This document shows, one piece after another, positions 44,960 to 52,910 of a stretch of 64,000 nt of DNA. The translations under genes were made by a program, and so were the position numbers. The stretch is from positions 543,041-607,040 of the forward strand of contig NZ_JASHKA010000001.1 of the NCBI RefSeq assembly GCF_030732845.1, read 5' to 3'. The DNA is from Roseibium sp. MMSF_3544 (GTDB lineage Bacteria > Pseudomonadota > Alphaproteobacteria > Rhizobiales > Stappiaceae). Position 1 is the first letter of the stretch; each line of letters opens with the position of its first letter. The notes beneath the pieces were generated by a model. The model was given only the letters and a program-made list of their open reading frames with translations. It was not told where the DNA came from and made no database searches.

Positions 44960-46603
44960 GTGAGACCGATGGTTCAAATGCCCAAAGCAGCATCGCCGTT
45001 CCATGATGGTGAGCGCAAGGTACAGGAAAAACTCGGTGATCGTGACGTCGAGCTCTGGGCCCAGGGTGCAATTCGTGACTTCATGCCGGACCAGCACCGG
45101 ACCTTCTTTAAGGCACAGCCATTTATGGTCGTCTCCGCCCGCGATGAAAGCGGCCGTCCTTGGGCGACCGTGCTTGAGGGAGAGGTCGGGTTTGTGCAGT
45201 CGTCCAACCCGGTTTCGCTGGAGATCTCTTCGCGGCCGGCAAAAGGTGACGCGCTTGAGACCGCTCTGGCGGCGGGGTCTGAAATCGGCCTTCTGGGCAT
45301 CGAACTGGCAACGCGCCGCCGCAACCGGGTCAACGGCAAAGTGGTGTCGTCGGACGAAACCGGGATCCGTTTCGCGGTCGGCCAGTCTTTCGGGAACTGC
45401 CCGCAATACATACGCTCGCGCGAATACTGGTGGAACACGGAAGAACCGGCAGGGCCAGCCCATAGAGGAACCGCTCTGACAAATGTTCAGGCAGACTGGA
45501 TAAAGAACGCTGACACTTTTTTCATTGCGAGCGGGCACCGCGGAGAAGGTGATAGCCGGGCCTATGGCATGGATGTCTCGCATCGCGGTGGGGAACGCGG
45601 TTTCGTGGAGGTCATCGATCCGCAAACGATCAGGTTCCCGGATTATGCCGGGAACAGGTTTTACAACACACTGGGCAATATTCTTGTTGATGAGAGAGCT
45701 GGTTTTCTTTTTCTGGATTTTGCGACGGGAAGCCTGTTGCAACTGACGGGCAGGGCATCCATTGACTTCGATTCAGATGAGGTCGCCCGTTTTCCGGGCG
45801 CCCGCCAGCTCGTCACGCTTGAAATCGGCGAGATTGTCGAACTCCGGTCGGCCTTGAGATTGCGCTGGCAACAAGACGGCAGCACAGCCCGTTCTCTCCG
45901 GCTCGTCGAAAAGAAAATGGAAAGCGCGGACGTGACATCTTTCGTCTTCGAAGCGCGTGACGGCGGCCCGCTTGCGCCTTTTCAGGCCGGCCAGCACCTG
46001 CCGATTGAAGTTATGATCCCTGAGGTTGGCGCCAAGGTTCAGCGGTCCTATTCGCTTTCCGGTTCGCCAAGTGAAAACCGGTACCGGATTTCGGTGAAAC
46101 GGGAAGCAAAGGGGCTGATGTCCAGATTTCTCCATGATCACCTTGATACCGGTGCAATGCTGGAAAGCCGGATACCTGCCGGCGACTTTGTGGTGGAGGA
46201 CGGAGAGGGGCCGATTGTCCTCGTCAGCGCCGGCGTCGGGATAACCCCGGTCCTGAGTATGCTGCATCAGCTGGTTGCGCAGGAAAACGGCCGCGACATC
46301 TGGTTCGTCCATGGTGCGCGCGATGGTCTTCACGCGCCCTTTCGCGAGGAACTTGCCCGCCTGACGGATGGCAGGACAAACCTCCAGACCCATACAGTTT
46401 TCAGCCGTCCCGCTTCACAAGACAAGAAGGGGCAGGACTATCAGGAAGAAGGGCGGGTCTCGGGGGCTCTCTTGTCGCGCCTGGTTCCGGACAAGAAGGC
46501 AGCGTTTTACCTTTGCGGACCTGCCGGTTTTCTCGCCGAGCTCAAAGCTGATCTGAGCGCCAGGGGTGTTGCGGAAAACAGGATCCACTTCGAAACGTTT
46601 TGA
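44960..46603 (+). CDS. PPOX-type flavoprotein fused to ferredoxin reductase
   Basis: A 547-residue fusion starting at a GTG with AGGAG seven bases upstream. Residues 1 to about 310 form a pyridoxamine 5-phosphate oxidase-like FMN split-barrel (WATVLEGEVGFVQSSNP, FIASGHRGEGDSRAYGMDVSHRGGERGFVEV). Residues about 320-547 form an FNR-type FAD/NAD(P) module with RSYSLSGSP (FAD), AGVGITPVLSML (pyridine nucleotide) and FYLCGPAGF. Many relatives end in a plant-type 2Fe-2S domain; here the chain stops after the nucleotide domain. It likely passes electrons from NAD(P)H to a substrate in the split barrel. Confidence 0.9.
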   Translation: MRPMVQMPKAASPFHDGERKVQEKLGDRDVELWAQGAIRDFMPDQHRTFFKAQPFMVVSARDESGRPWATVLEGEVGFVQSSNPVSLEISSRPAKGDALETALAAGSEIGLLGIELATRRRNRVNGKVVSSDETGIRFAVGQSFGNCPQYIRSREYWWNTEEPAGPAHRGTALTNVQADWIKNADTFFIASGHRGEGDSRAYGMDVSHRGGERGFVEVIDPQTIRFPDYAGNRFYNTLGNILVDERAGFLFLDFATGSLLQLTGRASIDFDSDEVARFPGARQLVTLEIGEIVELRSALRLRWQQDGSTARSLRLVEKKMESADVTSFVFEARDGGPLAPFQAGQHLPIEVMIPEVGAKVQRSYSLSGSPSENRYRISVKREAKGLMSRFLHDHLDTGAMLESRIPAGDFVVEDGEGPIVLVSAGVGITPVLSMLHQLVAQENGRDIWFVHGARDGLHAPFREELARLTDGRTNLQTHTVFSRPASQDKKGQDYQEEGRVSGALLSRLVPDKKAAFYLCGPAGFLAELKADLSARGVAENRIHFETF

Positions 46604-46631
46604 GAGTGTGGAGCCCGTTGCCGACCACCCC

Positions 46632-46648
46632 GCCGGGGTTGCCCCGGC
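46632..46648 (+). repeat. GC-rich hairpin after the PPOX-reductase gene
   Basis: GCCGGGG-TTG-CCCCGGC is a 7-bp perfect stem 28 bp past the stop codon. No T-run follows, so a Rho-independent terminator is uncertain. Confidence 0.5.
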
Positions 46649-46789
46649 AGCCTCACGAAAGCGTCATGAAAAAAACTGCGTGGGTTGCAATTTTCCGCTT
46701 GCGTGGAAACTCAAACGAGCGCATATAGCGCCTGCCCAAATTCGCACGTGCCCGAGGTCGTTCATGGGGTGTTGTCCAAACATCTCTTA

Positions 46790-47158
46790 AGGGGCCGCTG
46801 CCACAAAAACCGCCAAGGGGCGGGCAGCAGATCCGTACGGCTTAAAGCAACGACGTAAGAGGGCTTTTTTGGTCTCTGCCGGGGGTTCCAATCTCCGGCG
46901 TCACTGAAGAGGCACTTGTTACATCCTTGCCCGACGTGCGGCTCGGTATCTCCGATCCAATCAACGGCATTCCCGACGCGGGAAAGCGTTTGCGTGCACG
47001 TTCGGTGCTGCATTCGCCCAACCGTCGCCGCAGTCAACCCGGCCTCCGGTTCCATCCCGGGGGAGGCCCGGTGCGTATTGCGGCACCCTGCGACGTGAAC
47101 TGCAGCGCGCCAACCGGAATTTGCGCGCCTGCGGCCTGATTTGAAAGGGGAGATCCCC
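46790..47158 (+). ncRNA. Structured leader of ornithine decarboxylase, candidate speF RNA
   Basis: The 555 bp before the decarboxylase start hold no credible gene but several stem-loops: 46797-46828 (GCTGCC/GGCAGC enclosing CGCC/GGCG), 47039-47071 (GGCCTCC/GGAGGCC extended by a bulged CC/GG), 47071-47086 (GTGC/GCAC) and 47102-47132 (GCAG/CTGC enclosing GCGC/GCGC). The ribosome site lies in GGGG-AGAT-CCCC (47147-47158) right against the ATG. Rfam describes an speF RNA motif upstream of ornithine decarboxylase genes in alphaproteobacteria; position and gene fit. I cannot align to its model. Confidence 0.55.
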
Positions 47159-48289
47159 ATGAGCGAGCGGATCCGTGACTTCCTGCAACGACGTGACGAT
47201 GATGGTCCTTGCGTTGTCGTTGACCTCGACATCGTCCGTGACAACTTCGAGGCATTTGCCCGGTCCTTGCCCGACACCTCTGTCTACTACGCCGTGAAGG
47301 CCAACCCGGCGCCGGAAATCCTGTCGCTTCTGGAAAGCCTTGGATCTTCCTTCGACTGTGCTTCCGTTGGCGAGATCGAAATGGTTTTGGCAACCGGTGC
47401 CGATCCCGACCGGATTTCCTACGGCAATACCATCAAGAAGGAGAAGGACATTGCGCGTGCCTTTGAATACGGCGTCCGCCTCTTCGCAGTCGACTGCGTC
47501 GAGGAAGTCGAAAAAATCGCCCGCGTCGCTCCCGGTTCCAAGGTCTTCTGCCGCGTCCTTTGTGACGGCGTCGGCGCCGAGTGGCCGCTCTCCCGCAAAT
47601 TCGGATGCGACCCGGAAATGGCGCCCGACGTCCTGGAACACGCGCACCGTCTCGGTCTCCAAGCCTACGGTGTCTCCTTCCACGTCGGATCCCAGCAAGC
47701 CAATCTCGAAGCCTGGGATTTCGCTCTCGCCATGGCGGCAAGCGTCTTCCGGGAAATGGCGCTGCGCGGCATCGAGTTGAAGATGGTCAATATGGGTGGC
47801 GGGTTCCCGACTCGCTACCTGAAGGACGTTCCGGGCGTACCGCGCTACGGCGAAGCCATCTTCCAGGCGCTGTCCAAGCATTTCGGTAACCGGCTGCCGT
47901 CAACCATTATCGAGCCCGGCCGCGGCATGGTTGGCAACGCCGGCATGATCGAAGCCGAAGTCGTCCTGATCTCCAAGAAATCCGCTCAGGAAGAAGTCCG
48001 CTGGGTCTATCTGGATATCGGCAAGTTCCACGGGCTGGCCGAAACCATGGACGAGGCGATCCGCTATCCAATCCGCACCCCGCGTGATGGCGACCGGACC
48101 GCTCCCTGCGTCCTGGCCGGACCGACCTGCGACAGCGTCGACGTTCTATATGAAAAGACGCCGTACGAGCTGCCAGTCAGTCTCTCCATCGGTGACAAGG
48201 TGCTGATCGAAGCCTGCGGTGCCTATACGACGACCTATTCGTCGGTCGGCTTCAACGGATTTGCGCCTCTGGCATCCTTCGTCATCTAG
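47159..48289 (+). CDS. Ornithine/lysine decarboxylase, type III fold
   Basis: A 376-residue PLP enzyme of the alanine-racemase-fold family, decarboxylating ornithine to putrescine. K47 in SVYYAVKANP forms the Schiff base; GGGFPTRY and EPGRGMVG bind phosphate; the catalytic Cys lies in GPTCDSVD; the C-terminus has GAYTTTYSSVGFNGF. Length is typical. Some homologues also use lysine. The RBS GGGGAG is six bases before the ATG, within a short hairpin. It begins the polyamine cluster and feeds putrescine to the homospermidine synthase encoded two genes on. Confidence 0.96.
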   Translation: MSERIRDFLQRRDDDGPCVVVDLDIVRDNFEAFARSLPDTSVYYAVKANPAPEILSLLESLGSSFDCASVGEIEMVLATGADPDRISYGNTIKKEKDIARAFEYGVRLFAVDCVEEVEKIARVAPGSKVFCRVLCDGVGAEWPLSRKFGCDPEMAPDVLEHAHRLGLQAYGVSFHVGSQQANLEAWDFALAMAASVFREMALRGIELKMVNMGGGFPTRYLKDVPGVPRYGEAIFQALSKHFGNRLPSTIIEPGRGMVGNAGMIEAEVVLISKKSAQEEVRWVYLDIGKFHGLAETMDEAIRYPIRTPRDGDRTAPCVLAGPTCDSVDVLYEKTPYELPVSLSIGDKVLIEACGAYTTTYSSVGFNGFAPLASFVI

Positions 48290-48300
48290 GAATTGCCGAC

Positions 48301-48852
48301 ATGATTGCGATTGTCGACGAGGCGCCGGATCACACCGGCGCCCGCGAGGCGCTGCTTGACCTCAGCTTCGGGGAGGAGCGCTTCACAAAGACCTCCGAGC
48401 GGCTGCGCGAAGGCCGTTTGCCGGTCCTCGCCTTTGCTGCGTTAGATGATGCCGGCACCTTCGTTGGAACTGTCCGGCTCTGGTCTGTCACTGATCGGAA
48501 CGGTGCGGAAAGCCTGTTGCTCGGACCGTTGGCGGTCGCGCCGGGACTCCGGGGTGCGAGGATCGGCGACCGACTGATGCGGCACGCGCTCACCCAGGCC
48601 GCAATGTACGGTCATGGCTCGGTCATCCTGGTCGGTGATCTGGGGTACTACGCTCGATTCGGGTTTTCATCCGGTTTGCTCGACAAGGTCACATTGCCGG
48701 GACCAGTCGCACATGCGCGGTTTCTCGGGGTTGATCTTGTTCCCGGTCAGCTTGCGATGCTTGAAGGTGCCCTTGCGGCCTGCGGGGAGCCGAGCGGTGG
48801 AGCGACCTACCGTGCAAGTATACCTGAAGACCTCATTGTTACATCGGCGTAG
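48301..48852 (+). CDS. GNAT N-acetyltransferase (YhbS-like)
   Basis: A 183-residue acetyltransferase. LLLGPLAVAPGLRGARIGDRLMRHALTQAA contains the R-x-x-G-x-G/A acetyl-CoA motif A. The C-terminal FGFSSG and long loop match COG3153 (YhbS). It starts 11 bp after the decarboxylase gene, so it is in the same transcript and may acetylate a polyamine or lysine tail (inference). The acceptor is not visible in the sequence. Confidence 0.9.
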   Translation: MIAIVDEAPDHTGAREALLDLSFGEERFTKTSERLREGRLPVLAFAALDDAGTFVGTVRLWSVTDRNGAESLLLGPLAVAPGLRGARIGDRLMRHALTQAAMYGHGSVILVGDLGYYARFGFSSGLLDKVTLPGPVAHARFLGVDLVPGQLAMLEGALAACGEPSGGATYRASIPEDLIVTSA

Positions 48853-49018
48853 ATGGCTTGGTGGCGTCAAGAAAATTGCGCGTCAAAGACTTGAAATCCG
48901 GACAAAAACCGGTCACCTGTAAGGCAAGGCGCAACAAGTGCGCTTCTCTATGGGGAACATGATTGAGCCGGCCCGACCACAATTTCACCGGGTGGCAAAA
49001 AGGATTGGAGTTTACAAC

Positions 49019-51616
49019 ATGACCGACGAATCCAACGGCGGCGCGCCGAAGAAACCGGCCTCGAGAGCCGCGGCGAAACGCAAGCCTGCGGCGAAGCCGG
49101 CCGCAGCAAAACCTGCTGCAAAGGCTTCTGCAAAAGCTCCAGCCAAAACTGCCACGAAACCTGCTGCGAAATCCGCCGCGAAAGCGGCAGCTAAACCTGC
49201 TGCGAAAGCCCCGGCGAAGGCAACAGCGAAATCGCTAGCGAAAGCCGCAGCAAAGCCGGCCGCCACGAAGCCGGCAGCGAAAGCCTCGGCCAAACCCGCT
49301 GCGAAAGCCCCAGCGAAACCAGCCGCAAAGCCCGCGGCAAAGCCTGCAGCAAAGAGCACTGCAAAATCAGCCGCATCAAAGACGCCGGCGAAGGCCGCGG
49401 CAAAACCAGCCGCGACCAAGGCGCCTGCGAAATCCGCGGCCAAACCCGCGGCGAAAGCCCCGGCGAAACCAGCTGCTAAGCCCGCGGCAATGGCGGCTGC
49501 CAAGCCTGCTGCCAAAGCCGCAGCAAAGCCAGCTGCAACGAAAGCGCCTGCCAAATCTGCGGCCAAACCCGCCGCGAAGGCCGCTGCGAAGCCGGCGGCG
49601 AGACCTGCAGCAAGGGCAGCAGCCAAGCCCGCGGCAAAGGCGGCAGCAAAGCCTGCTGCGAAAGCCGCAGCAAAACCTACGGCAACGAAGGCGCCTGCGA
49701 AATCCGCTGCGAAGCCGGCGGCAAAAGCCGCCGCAAAAGCCCCGGCGAAAGCAGCTGCTAAGCCCACAGCAAAGGCCGCTGCCAAGCCTGCGGCAAAGGC
49801 AACAGCAAAACCAGCTGCAGCGAAGGCGCCTGCGAAATCTGCAGCCAAGCCTGCTGCAAAAGCGCCTGCGAAAACGCCGGCAAAGGCAGCAGCAAAACCA
49901 GCTGCAGCGAAGGCGCCTGCGAAACCTGCAGCCAAGCCCGCCGCAAAAACCGCAGCCAAGCCTGCGGCAAAGGGAGCAGCCAAGCCTGCGGCAAAGGGAG
50001 CAGCAAAACCAGCCGCACCTAAGGCGCCTGCGAAAGCCGCCGCCAAGCCAGCTGCAAAAACGCCTGCGAAACCTGCAGCGAAAGCTCCGGCAAAGGCTGC
50101 AGCAAAACCTGCCACGAAAACATCAGCGAAACCGGCTGCCAGGCCCGCAGCCAAAACCTCAGCAAAGCCCGCGGCGAAAGCTGCTGCTACGAAACATGCG
50201 GTCCATGGAACCATTACCGGACCGCTGGTGATGATCGGCCTCGGGTCCATCGGCAAGGGAACGCTGCCCTTGATCGAACGCCACTTCAATTTCGACAAGA
50301 GCCGCTTCACGGTGATCGATCCGGTCGACACGGATGCGAAACTGGTGACCGACAGAGGCTACAAGTTTCAGAAGGTTGCCCTCACGCCGGACAATTACAA
50401 AGACATTTTGACACCGCTTCTGAAGGAAGGAGAGGGGCAGGGGTTTGTCGTCAATCTCTCGGTGGACACGTCTTCTCTCGATCTGATGAAGCTCTGTCGG
50501 AAGCTCGGTGTTCTTTACATCGACACGGTCGTTGAACCGTGGCTTGGGTTCTACTTCGATGAAAACGCCTCGGCAGCCGATCGTACGAATTATGCGTTGC
50601 GTGAAACCGTACGCAGAGAAAAGAAGAGGAGACCGGGCGGCACGACGGCCGTGTCGTGCTGCGGTGCCAATCCGGGCATGGTGTCCTGGTTCGTGAAAAA
50701 GGCGCTGGTCGACGTTGCGAACGAAACCGGCGTCAAGTTCAAGGAGCCGTCGGACCGCAAGGGCTGGGCCAAGCTCATGAAGAAGGTCGGCGTCAAGGGT
50801 ATCCATATCGCCGAGCGGGACACACAACGTGCCAAGGAACCGAAGCCGCCGAACACGTTCTGGAATACATGGTCCGTGGAAGGGTTTCTGTCAGAAGGGT
50901 TCCAGCCGTCAGAACTTGGCTGGGGTACGCACGAAAAGTGGAAGCCGGCCAACGCAAAGAGCCACAAGAAGGGATGCAACGCGGCTATCTACCTGGAGCA
51001 GCCCGGCGCCAACACGCGCGTACGCACCTGGTGCCCGACGCCCGGTGCCCAGTTCGGTTTTCTGGTAACGCACAACGAAGCGATCTCGGTCGCGGATTAC
51101 TTCACGCTGGAGGACGGCAAGAAGGTCACCTACCGACCGACTTGCCACTACGCCTATCACCCGGCAAACGACGCAGTCTTGTCGCTTCACGAACTCTTTG
51201 GCGCTGCGGGCAAGGTTCAGGAGAAACTGCACGTACTGGAAGAAGACGAAATCCAGGACGGCATCGATGAGCTTGGAGTCCTGCTCTATGGCCACAAGAA
51301 GAATGCCTACTGGTATGGCTCCCAGCTCTCTGTCGAGGAAACACGCAAGCTGGCGCCTTATCAGAACGCGACCGGTCTTCAGGTGACCTCCGCCGTGATC
51401 GCAGGCATGGTCTGGGCTCTGGAAAACCCGGAAGCGGGCATCGTTGAAACCGACGAGATGGACTACAAGCGCTGTCTTGAAATCCAATTGCCCTATCTCG
51501 GGCCGGTCAAGGGGTACTACACCGACTGGACACCGCTGGATGGCCGTCCGGGTTTCTTCAAGGAGGACCTGGACAAGAAAGATCCCTGGCAGTTCAAGAA
51601 CATTCTTGTGCGCTGA
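49019..51616 (+). CDS. hss: Homospermidine synthase with long Ala-Lys-Pro histone-like N-terminal tail
   Basis: An 865-residue protein. From about residue 390 it is a full homospermidine synthase of about 475 residues, the normal length: the NAD-binding ITGPLVMIGLGSIGKGTLPL, then IERHFNFDKSRFTVIDP, CCGANPGMVSW and a C-terminal EDLDKKDPWQF. The enzyme makes homospermidine from putrescine. Residues about 10-390 are almost only Ala, Lys and Pro with some Ser and Thr, in KPAAKA/KAPAK units, like AlgP or histone H1-type tails. The ATG at 49019 has GGAG eight bases upstream, and the tail is in frame throughout. No internal start with a ribosome site is visible at the domain boundary. Confidence 0.93.
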   Translation: MTDESNGGAPKKPASRAAAKRKPAAKPAAAKPAAKASAKAPAKTATKPAAKSAAKAAAKPAAKAPAKATAKSLAKAAAKPAATKPAAKASAKPAAKAPAKPAAKPAAKPAAKSTAKSAASKTPAKAAAKPAATKAPAKSAAKPAAKAPAKPAAKPAAMAAAKPAAKAAAKPAATKAPAKSAAKPAAKAAAKPAARPAARAAAKPAAKAAAKPAAKAAAKPTATKAPAKSAAKPAAKAAAKAPAKAAAKPTAKAAAKPAAKATAKPAAAKAPAKSAAKPAAKAPAKTPAKAAAKPAAAKAPAKPAAKPAAKTAAKPAAKGAAKPAAKGAAKPAAPKAPAKAAAKPAAKTPAKPAAKAPAKAAAKPATKTSAKPAARPAAKTSAKPAAKAAATKHAVHGTITGPLVMIGLGSIGKGTLPLIERHFNFDKSRFTVIDPVDTDAKLVTDRGYKFQKVALTPDNYKDILTPLLKEGEGQGFVVNLSVDTSSLDLMKLCRKLGVLYIDTVVEPWLGFYFDENASAADRTNYALRETVRREKKRRPGGTTAVSCCGANPGMVSWFVKKALVDVANETGVKFKEPSDRKGWAKLMKKVGVKGIHIAERDTQRAKEPKPPNTFWNTWSVEGFLSEGFQPSELGWGTHEKWKPANAKSHKKGCNAAIYLEQPGANTRVRTWCPTPGAQFGFLVTHNEAISVADYFTLEDGKKVTYRPTCHYAYHPANDAVLSLHELFGAAGKVQEKLHVLEEDEIQDGIDELGVLLYGHKKNAYWYGSQLSVEETRKLAPYQNATGLQVTSAVIAGMVWALENPEAGIVETDEMDYKRCLEIQLPYLGPVKGYYTDWTPLDGRPGFFKEDLDKKDPWQFKNILVR
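49061..50189 (+). repeat. Ala-Lys-Pro coding repeat tract
   Basis: About 1.1 kb of degenerate repeats coding KPAAKA-type units. Most copies differ in synonymous codons, but some are exact: a 24-bp unit is tandemly duplicated at 49955-50002, and a 34-bp segment at 49804 recurs 87 bp later at 49891. Both spacings are multiples of three, so frame is kept. Such a tract should vary in length by slippage or recombination. Confidence 0.95.
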
Positions 51617-51637
51617 GGGTAAGTTGAAAGACGTGCC

Positions 51638-51694
51638 GTCCCGGACATGATCCGGGACCTCTTTCAGCCATGGGCCCCGGCGCAAGGCCGGGGC
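51638..51694. repeat. Double-hairpin intergenic repeat
   Basis: Two palindromes, GTCCCGGA-CATGA-TCCGGGAC (51638-51658) and GCCCCGGC-GCAAG-GCCGGGGC (51674-51694), lie between the convergent hss and DM13 genes. This pattern is familiar from intergenic repeats scattered in rhizobial-type genomes. It may terminate both transcripts. Confidence 0.65.
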
Positions 51695-51715
51695 GGCCAG
51701 GTATTCCAATCAGCT

Positions 51716-52105
51716 TCAATTCCCGAGCTTCGCCACGCCAAGCGGGACGTTGAACTTACGGCACCAGATGTAAACTTCGTTGTACTTGGAAGTGTCGATG
51801 CCGCCGATCTTGTAGCTCTGCTTGCCCTTCAGTTTCTTCAGGGCACCAAGATCTGTCTTCGGGTCATATTTTCCATTCTTGCCAAGGCCGACACGCGGGT
51901 CCGGTGCGCCGTCGAGGCTGAAGTTGCTCTGCAGAACGACATTGTTGCTGCTGAGTTCGGTCTTGCCGGTTGTTACGTGGTTGCTGCGCCCGGAGAAATT
52001 GCCGGAACGAGCGCCGCTGCCAGCAAGGGCCGGCAGGCTTCCTGCCGACACGGTTGCGGCCGCCAGTCCGGCGGTGAGTGCGAGGAACTGTCTGCGGTTC
52101 GTCAT
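51716..52105 (-). CDS. Tat-exported DM13-domain protein
   Basis: A 129-residue protein starting at 52105. MTNRRQFLALTAGLAAATVSAGSLPALA is a twin-arginine signal (N-R-R-Q-F-L). The rest is one DM13 domain: NFSLDGAPDPRVGLGKNG, LGALKKLKGKQSYKIGGIDTSKYNEVYIWCRKFNVPLGVAKL, with the conserved Cys in IWC. DM13 has been proposed to be an electron-transfer domain related to DOMON proteins; this is not proven. It is convergent with the hss gene. Confidence 0.88.
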   Translation of the reverse strand: MTNRRQFLALTAGLAAATVSAGSLPALAGSGARSGNFSGRSNHVTTGKTELSSNNVVLQSNFSLDGAPDPRVGLGKNGKYDPKTDLGALKKLKGKQSYKIGGIDTSKYNEVYIWCRKFNVPLGVAKLGN

Positions 52106-52450
52106 GGTCTGTGATCCTAATCTGCCCAAAAGGGTCATCGGGGAAGTCCGGTAAAGGCTGTTCGGCCTGTGCCCTAAGATTGGCTCGAGCACTTGCCATT
52201 GAAATGCACATTCCGATCCCGAGGCGTCACAAGATAGCGAGTGGCACTTTACCGGCAGAGAAGGCTCCAGTTCGGCCTTATCATTACAAATCATCCAGAT
52301 CTCTGGATTGCATCACCCTTCATGCCTACCTAACGCTTCGCGGTGGAAGGAACCGCGTGCGGGACTGAGTCTTTTGATGCGGCAAGCCGAGCGCTTGCGC
52401 ACCAGGACCTTGTCCAATCTTGAAACAAACCAACTATCCGGGCCTGAAAA
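52106..52450. other. Intergenic region with 16-bp palindrome
   Basis: A 345-bp divergent region between the DM13 gene and the small membrane-protein gene. It holds ATCCAGA-TC-TCTGGAT at 52293-52308, a perfect 7-bp dyad that could be an operator. No other gene or RNA is seen. Confidence 0.45.
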
Positions 52451-52777
52451 ATGAGTGTGCTGTTCGATGCCGGGTTGCTGCTGGTGGCGATCCTTGTCTT
52501 CTTTCTTGCCGTTCTCGGCTACTTTCTGGTTTCAAACATGTTTCAGTCGGAGAACCGGCGCGGACTACTTTCCAAAGACGGCGTGACGTTCGTGATCGCC
52601 GGCGTCCTGTTTCTTGTCTTTACGGCAAGCTACATGGAGATTTTCGAGTTTGCGTTCCGCCTGCCTTACCCGGCCTTTGTGGATCTCGGGATCGGGCTAC
52701 TGGCGGTTCTTGTGTCTTCGGCTGCTGCTTACCGGCTTGCCGGGGTCTTGTCGAAACGCAGGGCGCGCGTGAGGTGA
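52451..52777 (+). CDS. Small membrane protein of unknown function
   Basis: A 108-residue protein with three predicted membrane helices (LLLVAILVFFLAVLGYFLV; FVIAGVLFLVFTASYM; LGIGLLAVLVSSAAAYRL) and a basic C-terminus (SKRRARVR). No family is recognised. The ribosome site is weak. It stands alone. Confidence 0.6.
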   Translation: MSVLFDAGLLLVAILVFFLAVLGYFLVSNMFQSENRRGLLSKDGVTFVIAGVLFLVFTASYMEIFEFAFRLPYPAFVDLGIGLLAVLVSSAAAYRLAGVLSKRRARVR

Positions 52778-52862
52778 TCCATTCCGTTGCGCAACGCACA
52801 AAGGAAACCTGTTAAATCTACTGATACAAAGATTGCCTTCATACAACCCGGGTGCTATTCGG

Positions 52863-52882
52863 ACGTTATAACAAAATAACGT
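52863..52882. promoter_or_regulatory. Inverted repeat upstream of the acyl carrier protein gene
   Basis: ACGTTAT-AACAAA-ATAACGT, with 7-bp perfect arms, ends 28 bp before the acyl carrier protein start codon. It is a candidate operator. Confidence 0.4.
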
Positions 52883-52910
52883 ACGCATAGACTTATGCAT
52901 CAGGGTTTAA

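Noticed and set aside
46566..47139. Short frames in the leader before the decarboxylase
   Set aside because: They are Pro/Arg-rich with no ribosome sites; the region is better explained as structured RNA leader.
49061..50189. Possible CRISPR-like or satellite array
   Set aside because: The periodicity is of codons in a continuous frame and units vary; there are no unique spacers of constant length.
49012..50331. Minus-strand 439-residue frame made of Ala-Phe-Gly-Leu repeats
   Set aside because: It is the mirror of the Ala-Lys-Pro repeat tract; the repeat coding removes stop codons on the other strand. It has no ribosome site or recognisable domain.
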